Shown: positions 45,657-56,345 of the stretch, piece by piece | How the letters are laid out: the number at the start of each line of letters is the position of its first letter | Position numbering within the stretch: the first letter of the stretch is position 1 | NCBI GenBank assembly: GCA_946122785.1 | Contig: CAMGYJ010000006.1 | Coordinates: 51,418,066-51,482,065, forward strand | Origin: Linum tenue | Lineage: Eukaryota > Streptophyta > Magnoliopsida > Malpighiales > Linaceae | Reading direction: 5' to 3' | Length of the DNA stretch: 64,000 nucleotides | Position numbers and translations under genes: made by a program | The notes under the pieces: generated by a model | Seen by the model: the letters and a program-made list of their open reading frames with translations, nothing else | What the model was told of the DNA's origin: nothing | The model's database searches: none

Positions 45657-46988
45657 ATGATGGTTGGTGTAAATCACCACCACCGTAACATCATATATGG
45701 TTTTGCCCAGTTGGATAACGAGACAATCCCCAACTATGTTTGGTTGTTGAATACTTTTCTGGAGTGTATGAACTCTAAGATGCCCATTTCAGTGATCACA
45801 GACGGAGACAAGTCTATGCGTGGTGCCATTGCTACTGTTCTGGTTGGAGTGCTTCACCGTCTTTGTATTTGGCATATTGAGACAAATGCGACAACGGCCG
45901 TTCATAATAAGGAGTTCGTTAGCACATTCACTTACTTGGCGAAAGCACGAATATCGATTGAGGAGTTTGAGAGGTGTTGGGAGCATTTGATTAGTCAGCA
46001 TGGTTTGTCTGCAAATAAGTGGTTGCAGGATTTGTACGCTGACAAATTATTGTGAGCAGAGGCATACTTGAAGGATATTTATTTCGGTGGACTCCAATCA
46101 ACCTCGCGATGTGAGTCATGTAACCATTGGATAAATGGGTATGTGGGAACTCAATACAACTTGCAACATTTTGTTCAGGGCATTGATGAAGCACTGGAGG
46201 GGATGCGTTTCACGAAGGTGCAGGATGATTATACTTCTAGGCACACGAGGTTGGTCTGCAAGCATGCCCTTCTCACTTGGGAAATGCAAGTGGAAAGTAT
46301 CTACACTCATCGTACATTTGCTATCTTCAAGTCTGAACTAGAGAATGAAGCTTCTTATGTATTAGAGGAGAGAAGAACTGAATCAGATGGGACAGAGACA
46401 TTCATACTGAAGAACTACATGAACCCAGATCGGATAAGGCGGTTAACATTTACTACGTCCAATCAAGATCTAAAATGCGAGTGTGCATTATTTGAATCTA
46501 AGGGGTTTCCATGCAGACACATGCTTACAGTAATAAAAAATATGGGATACACCGCACTACCCTCGTCGTGGTTCAAGCTTCGATGGACCCAAAATGCGAA
46601 GACACTAAATCGTCATCCTGGAGTTGGAGGTGATGTGGGAGAGAGAGTTGGTCGACTGATAAGACATGGAGGATTGGCTCTAAAGTGTAAGCGTTTATGT
46701 GACATCGCGTGTGGTAGTGAATCTGCTTTTAATCATGTCTCTAAGACGTTGGACGACCTTACTCAATGGGCAATTGAGTTCGCGAAGGAGAGAGAAGACA
46801 ACACCACACCAGCAAACCCTCCAGCACCCCTTCGAAGTGTGAAAGATCCAAAAATTGGGAAGACCAAGGGGACATTCAAGTCAGCACGAATTGCATCGGG
46901 CAAAAGTTCAAGAAAGTGTTCAAAATGTGGGAAATATGGTCATTTTCGCCCTAAGTGCCCGAAACAAAGTCCCAAAAAAGGATCTTAA
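45657..46988 (+). pseudogene. Mutator/FAR1-like transposase, 5'-truncated with in-frame stop
   Basis: The open frame from 45657 begins inside the MULE catalytic domain (VGVNHHHRNIIYGFAQL, ITDGDKSMRGAI with a catalytic Asp, HRLCIWHI, FERCWEHL with the likely catalytic Glu), has a TGA at 46053-46055, then continues in frame with SRCESCNHWINGYV, a SWIM zinc finger (CECALFESKGFPCRHML) and a C-terminal CCHC knuckle (CSKCGKYGHFRPKC), ending at 46988. The N-terminal FAR1 DNA-binding domain and the first catalytic Asp of the DDE triad are missing: upstream sequence is GGTCGACC-bearing non-coding DNA. Intact relatives are about 650-800 residues. The order matches FAR1/FHY3-related MULE transposases. 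It cannot be active as it stands. Confidence 0.85.
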
Positions 46989-47066
46989 ATTTCTTCTATT
47001 GTTTTTTAGGAGTTTATTTATATTTTAATAACTGTGATTGCATTGTATTTTCTTCGAATTATCTTA

Positions 47067-48722
47067 GGGGTCGTTTGGCTGTGGGAATTGAACGTGGGAA
47101 TTGGCCCTCTTTCCCACGTTATGTAGTAATTGGCTGGAAATTCCATGTTTGGCAGCGAAAAATAAATATGGAAATTGGGCCGTGGGAATTGGCCCAATTA
47201 CAACAGACGCGGGAATGAGAATTACGGCCCCCACCCCCCCGGAATTTCAATTACCGCGATTGAAGCAATTTTCTTGCCCAAATTGACCCTTCCTTCTGTT
47301 TTCTTCCCACTTCTTCCTTCTTTTTTCTTCCCTCTGGTTGATACGAAGTGCTCCACAACAACGACCACAAGGAAGAACAACGGCAAGCTCAGAGAAAATC
47401 GAAATCTGATTTCGGTGGTACCCGACGAGAGAAGGAGAAGCTTTTACTCAGTCGCTCTATCGTCTCCGCCGCTGCCTCCGAATTCACTTCCCCTGTCGCC
47501 CCAACAAGGCAACAACTCCAATCACCAGCTCGCTAATCTTCTCCGCCGCCACCATGATCTCGTTCCCCCCACCGGCTTCCGCCACCAAGTAATCCACATT
47601 CCACACCTACGCGATTCCTAAAGTTGTTCTACGGGATCGACGCCAGATCTAGCCGTCCTCAGATACTTTCTCTTCTCTTTGTCGATTAATTAGGGTCCGT
47701 CGCTAGTCAAGTTAGGCTTTAGCTGTTGATTCTAGATTTCAATCTATAGTTTTGGGTGAACAAAATTGCATGGAATTATTGTGGACGCTAATTGTGTGGA
47801 ACTATTTGTTATGAGAAATAGCTTGTAACTCAACCGATGTGATGATATGTGAAAAGGTAATACATGCATGGAACTATCTGTCACTGCAATTGATCGACAT
47901 TCACAAAACAAGAGCAAAAACAACATCACAAGTCTACTTCTCACTAGTTAGTAGCAGTATTAGTAGTTAGTAGCAGAAGCAATAACAGTTAGCAGCAGGG
48001 GATGGCACCATCATCATGTCATGGCCATGGTCAGTTTGTCTGTGGGAGTGCTGCGACTGGTGGTTAGCCTGGTTGCATGGATCATGATCAGCAGGGTGAT
48101 AGCATTTCATTGAAGCCATGATACACATTTCTTGTTGCTGTATGATCCAAGGCTACAAGAAATGGTTTGGTTTGCTACAAAAAAACAGAGTCAACTGTGG
48201 CCCAAATTTATAGAAGAGAAGTATGAAGTAGTGCATTATGGTTTCAATTATTTGATTCCATTACTTTGTTTCTGATCAGATGGTGGATGGGAATAGTTCG
48301 TTCCAAGATTGTTCTGCTGCTCTCTTTATCTATGCTTTCTTTTGGAGATAAATGTATAAATTGGTATCTCGTCTTAATGGATACTTGACACACTAATTGG
48401 CTTGTGATTTTGTAGTTAGCAGCGGTTATTAAATAGTAGCAGCAATCAGTAGTTAGTTACAAGCAGCTAGTATACGCAGCAACTAGTCGTTAGTAGAAAC
48501 ACAGTAGCAATAGTTGGTAATGAACCACTCCTTGTATATATATAAATCAAAGAGGGCATTCTTGTATTTCCTCAAAATTCCATACCACCAATTCCCACAA
48601 AAATAAACCATTTTCCAAACGTGGAATTTCGCTCAATTTCCACAACCAATTCCTTGCTTTTGTAAAATGTGGAAATTCAAGCAAATTTCCACGTTTCCAA
48701 ATTTCCACATCCAAACGACCCC
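47067..48722. mobile_element. PIF/Harbinger-like non-autonomous element
   Basis: TIRs GGGGTCGTTTGG and CCAAACGACCCC, flanked by TTA (47064-47066) and TAA (48723-48725), the 3-bp TWA class but not identical. Subterminal GTGGGAATTG words occur on both ends. The interior has a GC-richer part with short open frames (47175-47621) and AGCAGTTAG-type words (47945-48500). No transposase motif is recognised. Confidence 0.7.
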
Positions 48723-49149
48723 TAATAATTTATGAGTTAATTGATTGTTGGTTGAAATAAACAATAGCAATAAAACGGTCGACCTCATACAAATAACGGT
48801 CGACCTGAACATACACGGTCGACCGAACAAGTTAGTGAGGTCGACCGCGTATTTAATTCGGCCGACCAAACCGGTTTGTTTGCAACATCCACCCAAACCT
48901 CTATTTAAGAAACCCTCCCCCACTCATTCTACACCACAATCAAAACCCTATCCCACCACATCCACTCATTCTTCCTCTCCTTTCCCTTCTTCATCTTCTT
49001 CTCCAATTTCCAAAAACTCCATTTTCCAAAAACTCAAAGAAAGCTTCATCCTCATCACTTAGAAGAAGAACAAGGTATAGCTTTCAGTCCTCTTTTTCAT
49101 TTGAGCCGATTCTTGTCTTCTTCTTTTTGTTTTCAAATAATCTAAAGAT

Positions 49150-49795
49150 GGAAAAGAGAGATTTTTCCTTCTGTTCGTCAGAAGCGGTCTACCTGTTCAT
49201 CATCGTGGTCGACCGCAACTGGCTTTTAATCTATTTTATTTCTGTTTTATGGACTGAGGTCGACCTATTATGATATTGAGGTCGACCTGTGAAGTTTTGC
49301 TACGATTTCTGGCCTTATTATTTAGATCTGTAGCTTGAAAAGAGGGATTTTCCCTTCTGTTCGCCAGATGCGGTCGACCTTTTCATATTCGTGGTCGACC
49401 GCATCTGGCTTTCAATTGATTTTTCCTTTTGTTGTATAGACTGAGGTCGACCTATGATGATATTGAGGTCGACCTGTGAAGTTTTGTTATGATATTATTT
49501 ACATCTATAGCTTGAAAAGATGGATTTGTCCTTCTGTTTGCCAGATGAGGTCGACCTTTTCATATTCGTGGTCGACCGCATCTGGCTTTCAATCGATTTT
49601 TCCTTTTGTTGTATAGACTGAGGTCGACCTATGATGATATTGAGGTCGACCTGTGAAGTTTTGCTACTATATTATTTACATCTATAGCTTGAAAAGAGGT
49701 ATTTTGTTCTTCTGTTTGCCAGATGAGGTCGACCTTTTCATATTCGTGGTCGACCGCATCTGGCTTTCAAGCGATTTTATGTATGTTTTATTCTG
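49150..49795. repeat. GGTCGACC tandem array A (about 180-bp unit)
   Basis: Three to four imperfect units with equivalent points at 49257, 49443 and 49621. Each unit carries four GGTCGACC copies in two close pairs, about 20 bp apart within a pair. The text between pairs (ATCTGTAGCTTGAAAAG, TTGTATAGACTGA) is conserved. Confidence 0.85.
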
Positions 49796-49804
49796 CGAAA
49801 CTAA

Positions 49805-50686
49805 GGGTTCGTTTGCTTCATGGATTTAAAAATGAGGGTTTTGTAATTTAAAAACCCAAGGATTTATCAAGGATTTGAGGCATCATGGATTTGTAACAAT
49901 CCTTTGTTTGTTGGGATGTTTTTATCATGGATTTAAAGGTGTGGGATTTACTATTTGAAGTAAAAAATGACATTACTGCCTTTTTCTATATGTTTGACAT
50001 GTTTATGATATGTACACAAAACAAGGACAAAACTTCAAAATTACCTTACTATCATTTTCTATATGTTTGACATGTTTATGATATGTACACAAAACAAGGA
50101 CAATACATACTAATAAGCATAACGTTGCCACATGGACAATAATAATAAACGAGAAAATTTCGTTTTAACTTTTAACGTAACATAATCAATTACCAATTCT
50201 TTGTCCTCCTTTTCAAAAGTGACATATAACAACATATATTAGAATCGGGAAAACAAAGAATTACACGTTCCATGAAAAGGTCAAAGAAAACAAGAATACA
50301 AGAAATGATATAAAAAATCTAACTCATGTTTGCACATTCATGAAAAGGTCAAAGAAAACAAGAATACAAGAAATTATATAAAAAATCTAATTCATGTTTG
50401 CACATTAATGACATTTATATTATTTATTTATTGTTAATTATAATGTATAATAGTTAAATTTGAGGGCAACCTTGGAATATTAAAAGTGCATGAGGGTATA
50501 TGGGTAAAATCTCATCAAGGATTTATAAGTCCGTGGGGTCCACGGATTTGAACCCTTAAAATCCGTGGGCCCCATGGATTTGGTCTCCAAAAAAAGTGCA
50601 AGCAAACAACGGATTGTACCTAAATCCTTGATAGTTGGTTTTTTGGTACCAAATCCATGTACCAAATCCTTGAAGCAAACGACCCC
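49805..50686. mobile_element. PIF/Harbinger-like MITE inside the array
   Basis: TIRs GGGTTCGTTTGCTTCA and TGAAGCAAACGACCCC with an identical 3-bp duplication TAA (49802-49804 and 50687-50689). The insertion splits one array unit: the text before (GCGAAACTAA) and after (CACAGGTCGACCTC) rejoin into the phrase found in the intact units. Confidence 0.92.
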
Positions 50687-50689
50687 TAA

Positions 50690-51600
50690 CACAGGTCGAC
50701 CTCTTCTATTTATGAGGTCGACCGGATCTGTTTTGCACTCAATTGCTACGATCATTTGGGCCATTTCAGACTCGTGTCAATTTAGCCGAGGTCGACATAT
50801 GATGCTTTTGAGGTCGACCTATGAAGGCAAAAGATCGAGTTGTGCCATTGTCTTTGATTTATTTGTGCGAAACTAACACTGGTCGACCTCTTCTATTTAT
50901 GAGGTCGACCGGATCTGTTTTGCACTCAATTGCTACGATCATTTGGGCCATTTCAGACTCGTTTCAATTTAGCCGAGGTCGACCTATGATGCTTTTGAGG
51001 TCGACCTATGAAGGCAAAAGATCGAGTTGTCCCATTGTCTTTGATTTATTTGTGCGAAACTAACACTGGCCGACCTCTTCTATTTATGAGGTCGACCTGA
51101 TCTGTTTTGCACTCAATTGCTACGATCATTTGGGCCATTTCAGACTCGTGTCAATTTAGCCGAGTTCGACCTATGATGCTTTTGAGGTCGACATATGAAG
51201 GCAAAAGATCGAGTTGTGCCATTGTCTTTGATTTATTTGTGCGAAACTAACACTGGTCGACCTCTTCTATTTATGAGGTCGACCAGATCTGTTTTGCACT
51301 CAATTGCTATGATCATTTGGGCCATTTCAGACTCGTTTCAATTTAGCCGAGGTCGACCTATGATGCTTTTGAGGTCGACCTATGAAGGCAAATGTTCGAG
51401 TTGTGCCATTGTCTTTGAATTATTTGTGTGAAACTAACACTGGTCGACCTCTTCTAATTATGAGGTCGACCGGATCTGTTTTGCACTCAATTGCTACGAG
51501 CATTTGGGGCATTTCAGACTCGTTTCAATTTAGCAGAGGTCGACCTATGATGCTTCTGAGGTCGACCGATGAAGGCAAAAATTCGAGTTATTTGTGCTAA
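50690..51600. repeat. GGTCGACC tandem array B (187-bp unit)
   Basis: Units start at 50694, 50881, 51068, 51255 and 51442, an exact 187-bp period. Each has four GGTCGACC sites (some one-base variants such as GGTCGACA) in two pairs. 187 is not a multiple of three, so the short open frames across it are not real genes. Sequence identity between units is very high, implying recent expansion or gene conversion. Confidence 0.93.
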
Positions 51601-51608
51601 ACTTGTTG

Positions 51609-51942
51609 AGGTCGACCTGTGATGATATTGAGGTCGACCTCGGACCATTTAAATCGATTGAAAGCCAGATGTTCATGGGGAGTGCAGTGCAGGACATTAG
51701 GCCACCTTGTAATGCACTCGAAGACACAAACGTCTGCTGCCTTCACCGAGTTCTCCTTTGCTTGTCGGTGATCGGCATAGGGTTGCAAAGGATAACTCGG
51801 TGAAGGCAGCAGACGTTTGTGTCTTCGAGTGCATTCCAAGGTGGTCTAATGTCCTGAACTGCACTCCTGATGAAAGTCACATATGGTTTTCAATCGATTT
51901 AAATTTTCCGAGGTCGACCTATGCTTCTTCTGAGGTCGACCT
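51609..51942. repeat. large foldback (hairpin) inside the Mutator-like element
   Basis: The core arms 51672-51761 and 51785-51874 are inverted copies, 90 bp each with about six mismatches, separated by a 23-bp loop. Outside the core, the match resumes after a small gap (TTTAAATCGATTGAAA on both sides) and extends through GGTCGACCTCGGA, so total arms are about 140-150 bp. A transcript would form a long hairpin like a young MIRNA or inverted-duplication locus. Confidence 0.9.
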
Positions 51943-52150
51943 ATGAAAGCAATTTTTTACTTGAATTGTTACGGGTTTATGTCGACCCATTCTCGTTTTA
52001 AATTAACTAAGGTCGACCTATGCTTCTTCTGATGTCGACCCATTCTCGTTTTAAACTAACTGAGGTCGACCTATGATTCTTCTGAGGTCGACCCATTCTC
52101 GTTTTAAATTAACTGAGGTCGACCGCTTTATGGAGTGGTCGACCGCGTAT
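51900..52150. repeat. further GGTCGACC copies before ORF2
   Basis: Several GGTCGACC or TGTCGACC copies with a repeated CCATTCTCGTTTTAAA word every 50-60 bp, leading into the second ORF. Confidence 0.8.
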
Positions 52151-52202
52151 TGTTCATTTCAAAAATGTGACTAACGTGTATTCTTGCTTGTTTGATCGCA
52201 GG

Positions 52203-53447
52203 ATGTTTGGCGGCAGAAAGAAAAGAAAGGCACAAAAAGCTGCTGCCTCAAGTTCGGAATGGGAAGAGTTCAATCCCAATCTGTTCCAGACCAAGGAGCA
52301 AAGTGAGAACTATGAAGAGAAGAGAATGCACAACCGCAGGGTGGCTCCGGGAAGGCCATTGATGACGGATGCGTATTCTCATTTCGAGAATTACGGGTTT
52401 CTGGGTCCCTTCATCGAGCAGGAGTGGCTGAAGGTGATATCACTCAATGTACCATACTATCCAAAACTGGTACAATAATTCTACAACAACATCGTCTACG
52501 AGCGCAATGCAAATGGATCCATTCACGCATTCAAATCCTATGTGAATGGGGTGGCGATGCGCATCAGCAAGAATGTGTTGGCGCAAGTACTGGAGGCTCC
52601 AAACGAGGGGAAGAGAATCCATTCTTATGGTGCTTGGAATGAAACGCATTTCACGAGAGCCAAGCAAATCCAGATGGTATGTGGTCTTGATGAAGAGGAA
52701 GATGCTCAGGGGCGCAATAGGCCAACGAGTAACCACCTGACAGTTCAAGCCAGAGTTCTTCACCACATGCTTTCCTACAACATTCTGCCAAAGGGTGGAC
52801 ATCGGGAGACAGTCACCTACTTCGACATGGAGCTCCTCACCAACCTACTGTTAAACGAGAAGGTGAACTTGTCATACTTGATCTTTAACCACATGCTTAC
52901 TGCTGCAGAGAGTTCAAACAGGAATCTTCCCTATGGGATGATCCTCACTGTGATATTTGAGCATTTTAATGTGAATTTAAGTGAAGAGGTGGGGTTAAGA
53001 ATCTCAAGGCAGGAGTTCTATACTGTTTCATCTCTGAAAAAGATGGGCTTTGAGCTGCGTAATGGTGAGTATGTCAGAGTAAACAATGCTCATGGTGGTG
53101 ATGATGATGAGGATGATGATGGTGATGAAGGACCTCGAGACGAGCCAATGGCGGAGGCACAGACTTCAACTCCACCGATCACCTTAGAGCGTGTGTGGGA
53201 GCGCATGGATGACATGTACGAGTACATGGGCCAGATGTCCACCCAGATGACTGGCATGTACGACTACATGGGGCAAATGACCGCCCAGATGAGCACAATG
53301 CAGGTGACCGTGAATGAGATGCGAGATGAGTGGCGATCTTTCAGCGGAAGATACATGCATCCCACCACATCCGACCGCCATCATGCTAGCACCATCAATG
53401 AAGAAAATGAAGAAAATGTGGATGAGGGAGAGGGGGGAGATGAGTAG
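52203..53447 (+). pseudogene. second ORF of the Mutator-like element (PF20167-type), one in-frame stop
   Basis: The ATG at 52203 opens MFGGRKKRKAQKAAASSSEW (basic start). The frame meets a TAA at 52476-52478 and then continues in frame to the TAG at 53445-53447, about 413 codons overall. The central part (FYNNIVYER, SYVNGVAMRISKNVLAQVL, LTVQARVLHHMLSYNILPK, VTYFDMELLTNLLLNEKVNL, LIFNHM) fits the 'putative plant transposon protein' domain. The C-terminus has an Asp/Glu run, a repeated MDDMYEYMGQM coiled-coil-like part and an acidic tail. The function is unknown. The same domain appears after a Copia pol at 20860-21771. Confidence 0.75.
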
Positions 53448-53699
53448 GAGAGAGGAGATTTTATATTGTGTGTTTTAGTGGTCAAAACGATTGTTGATTG
53501 TTATTCTGTTGTTTTTTTAGTTTTATTTTTATGTGTGAACAATTATGATTTCTATTTTATTTTTAGTTGTTATGCTATGAATTGATGAGTCCTTGTTATA
53601 ATTATTTATGACTAATTATGATGGTTTGAAACATAATTTATACGATTAAAAGAACCACACAAATCGACATACATAAGCAAAAAAGACACGGGGCATAGG

Positions 53700-54064
53700 T
53701 TGACTTTCTTGTATTCGGTCGATCTCGTACCGGATTAGGTCGACCGAGAAACCAACACTTGATCTTCATTTTACGTCAAATGATTGGACACTTTGATAGA
53801 ACACTTATCTTCTATCTGGTCGACCTATATATTAGGTGGTCGACCATGTTGTTTCTGACGCCAACGAAATGGCCGACCGAGGTTTTATTCTGGTCGACCA
53901 AAAATAACAACTTAAACTAAGTGCGGTCGACCAGGTGGTCGTTGAGGTCGACCGCAATGCTTTCTCGTGCTGCCCAAATTAGTCAATTCGGTCGACCGCC
54001 TTCAGGAATAGGTCGACCGAAAAGTGCATGTCACCGTGACATGCATGTCATAGTAGACATACCC
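53700..54064. repeat. right subterminal GGTCGACC cluster and TIR
   Basis: About ten GGTCGACC copies or variants in 320 bp, mirroring the left end, followed by the TIR. 53450-53700 is AT-rich 3' sequence of ORF2. Confidence 0.85.
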
Positions 54065-54429
54065 TATATTTATATCCTAATGTAAAATATATTGGAGAAA
54101 AATAATGATTATTTCTAGACAAAATACATATGCATATGTATAATCGGGCGGGTTCAGGTTGGATAATGAGAAAACCATGCCCACCCATTACTCGCAATAT
54201 TCGGGTTCGGGTTTTACCCATACCCACTAAAAGTCCTTCGAGTTGGAGTTTTATCCTACCCGATTAGGTCAGATTCGGACGGATATCCATTGTCACCTAT
54301 ATTTTTGCCATCCCTACTCTCTACCCCACCTCCACTTATCTCATTGTGTAAAAACCAATATGTTACTTGTAAAAAGAATATTATTTCACCATTGTTTTTT
54401 TATCACCTTGTTATCCTTTACAACATTTT

Positions 54430-54837
54430 CTCGTTTGCTTCGTGAGTTTTATGGTGTGCTATCTTGTTTTCCTAGTCTGCTTCCTGAGACTTGTAACTTA
54501 GTTGCACATATTTCCGGTCTGCATTAGGGAACCTCGGTCGGCTTTATGAGGTGTCTGGTATGTTGTAGGGAACTTGTGGTAAGCATTTTGAGGTTTTTGG
54601 TAAGTTTCAGGAAAGTTGTGATCGACTTTAAGAGATTTCCGGTTTGCTTCAAAAAACTTGTGGTCAGCTTTATAAGGTTTCTAGTTTGCTTCAGGGAACT
54701 TGTGTTGGCTTTATGAGGTTTTTAATATGCTTTAAGAAACTTGTTATCGACTTTATGATCTTTCCAATATGCTTCAGTGAACTTGTGCTCAACTTCATGA
54801 GGTTTTTGGTATACTTCAGGGAACGCGTGGCCGGTTT
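54430..54837. repeat. degenerate minisatellite, left part
   Basis: Units of about 44 bp built on GGAACTTGTG, CTTTATGAGGTTT and GGTATGCTTCAG. They resume at about 56130 after the LTR, with the reading of the unit broken near GGTTTT. Confidence 0.75.
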
Positions 54838-56130
54838 TGATTCGGGCATAATTACACATATTTTACCCTTCATTTCTTGATCGTTTGACTTGGTAATTAT
54901 CGTCCCTCAACATATTTTACGCTAGGTTGTGCATCTTTTGTTATATTTCAGGTCCTAGTACGTGTGGAAAGGCTGAGGACGAGTTTTGGGACGATTGGAG
55001 GTCGAAAAGCGCAAAAAGTATAGAAAAGGCCAAGATCACGATTTGGACGTGATTATCACGGTAGGCCCGTGACAATAGAGCCAGGGCGTGGCAATTGCAA
55101 ATATCAAGGAGAGTTTGCACGCCTCGCGGGCAGGTTCATTTTCACGGTCACTGACCGTGACAATTGTGAAGAAGTTGGAATAAAGCGGCAGAAAAAGGCT
55201 GTATCTTCGGTCGAGATCACGGGCGGGCTGTCAATGTCACGGCCGTGATGTTCAGCTCGTGATGTTGGCGCTCAAGTAGTATAAATATAAGGCAGATGAG
55301 AGAGAGAAAGGTGAGCTGGTTTTTGGAGGAGATCTTGGTTCTCTCTATAGGGTTTCGACCCAAAACACCAAAGAGGAGATCTAGAGAGAGTGATCTTGGA
55401 GTTTAATTGAAGGCTTGGGTTGATCTTGAAGTCAAGGATTCAAGCCTATAAGATGAAGATCTTGAGCTATTTTGTAATCTCTCACCTTTTTTTATGAACT
55501 AGACCTCTTTCTCTTAGATTGATGAATCCTAGATCTAGATTTTGGTTTGAAGTTGATGTATGTTACATATTCTATGTTTGATTGATGATTTTATCTATTT
55601 GATGGATGATTTTTAGAATTGCATGATTTTGGATTCCACTTCATGTCTATTGAGCATTTGACCTAAGAGGAAGATAATCCCCTTAGAGCCCATTATTGGC
55701 GTCTTCGGGTCACTCCTATCATATGTCGTCCGGGTAATCCTCGAGGAAATGGATTCAATCCACCTCCTAACGATATATGAATCCATGGGTTGAATAGAGA
55801 ACTACCCATCTATCACTTCACCATTTCGGGTAAATCCCGAGTGAGTCGATCTCATAATGGTAGGGTAGTGAGTCGATCGAGTTAGGATGGTACTCAACAT
55901 AGATCCAAATGACGAAACTAGGGGGATTCAAGCTAAGAGAACTCCACAACTTGTAATTAGCTAGGTTAGTTAGTTTAGTTTTCTTAATCACTATTCTAAA
56001 TTGGCTAGATAACGAAATATCAAGCCGAAGTAAGGTAAGCTTAGATCGTCGTGGTTCGATAATTTTTATTGCTTGCTTACTCTATGCTACACCCGGTCGT
56101 TAATTATGCTTGGGCGTCGATTGGGGGTGT
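54838..56130 (+). repeat. solo LTR-like insertion, right end uncertain
   Basis: Starts TGATTCGGGCATAATTACAC, shares ATATTTTACGCTAGGTTGTGC and TTCAGGTCCTAGTAC with the 9576 LTR, has CACGG/CCGTGA words at 55030-55260, and an end region like the 41485 LTR. The terminal CA and a 5-bp duplication are not clear, so the last bases may be lost. Confidence 0.7.
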
Positions 56131-56345
56131 TGTATTTATGAAATTCTGGTATGCTTCATGAAACTTGTTGTCGTCTTTATGAAGTTTCTGGTATGCTTCA
56201 GTGAACCTGTATTCAACTTTGAGTTTTCTAGTATGCTTTATGCATTTTGTGTTGTGGTTAGGTTCTGGTATGTTTTAGAAGTATCCTGGTCTACTTTGTG
56301 TTATTTGTGGTGTGATTTATTGTGTTTATGGTATGTATTTTCTTA
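56130..56345. repeat. degenerate minisatellite, right part
   Basis: Continues the 44-bp-type units (TTTATGAAGTTTCTGGTATGC and CTTCAGTGAAC) of 54430-54837. Confidence 0.7.

Larger units (their letters stand above)
45165..54064 (+). mobile_element. 8.9-kb Mutator-like element with FAR1-type transposase and GGTCGACC arrays
   Basis: Exact 9-bp duplication TATATTTAT (45156-45164 and 54065-54073). The TIRs align over 54 bp with 44 identities, sharing TGACATGCATGTCAC and ACTTTTCGGT-Y-GACC. Contents in order: subterminal GGTCGACC cluster, truncated transposase (45657-46988), Harbinger-type insertion (47067-48722), GGTCGACC array split by another Harbinger-type insertion (49805-50686), foldback (51609-51942), second ORF (52203-53447), right subterminal GGTCGACC cluster. 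The transposase is damaged, so this copy is now non-autonomous. The flanking TSD and well-matched TIRs indicate intact ends. Confidence 0.93.
44857..54316. mobile_element. hAT-type element split by the 8.9-kb Mutator-like element
   Basis: Left end TAGGGATGACAACAGC (44857) and right end TTTGCCATCCCTA (54316) form a hAT TIR pair with the duplication CTCTCCAC (44849-44856) versus CTCTCTAC (54317-54324), 7 of 8. Subtracting the nested element and its duplication leaves about 550 bp, the size of a normal non-autonomous copy, with matching GGGTA/TACCC subterminal words on both sides. Confidence 0.9.

Noticed and set aside
47175..47621. 148-codon frame in the Harbinger-like element
   Set aside because: Pro/Ser-rich with no domain; it may be captured leader sequence but cannot be supported as a gene.
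50821..51600. Series of 70-80-codon open frames across array B
   Set aside because: They repeat with the 187-bp unit, which is not a multiple of three, and contain no domain; by-products of the repeat.
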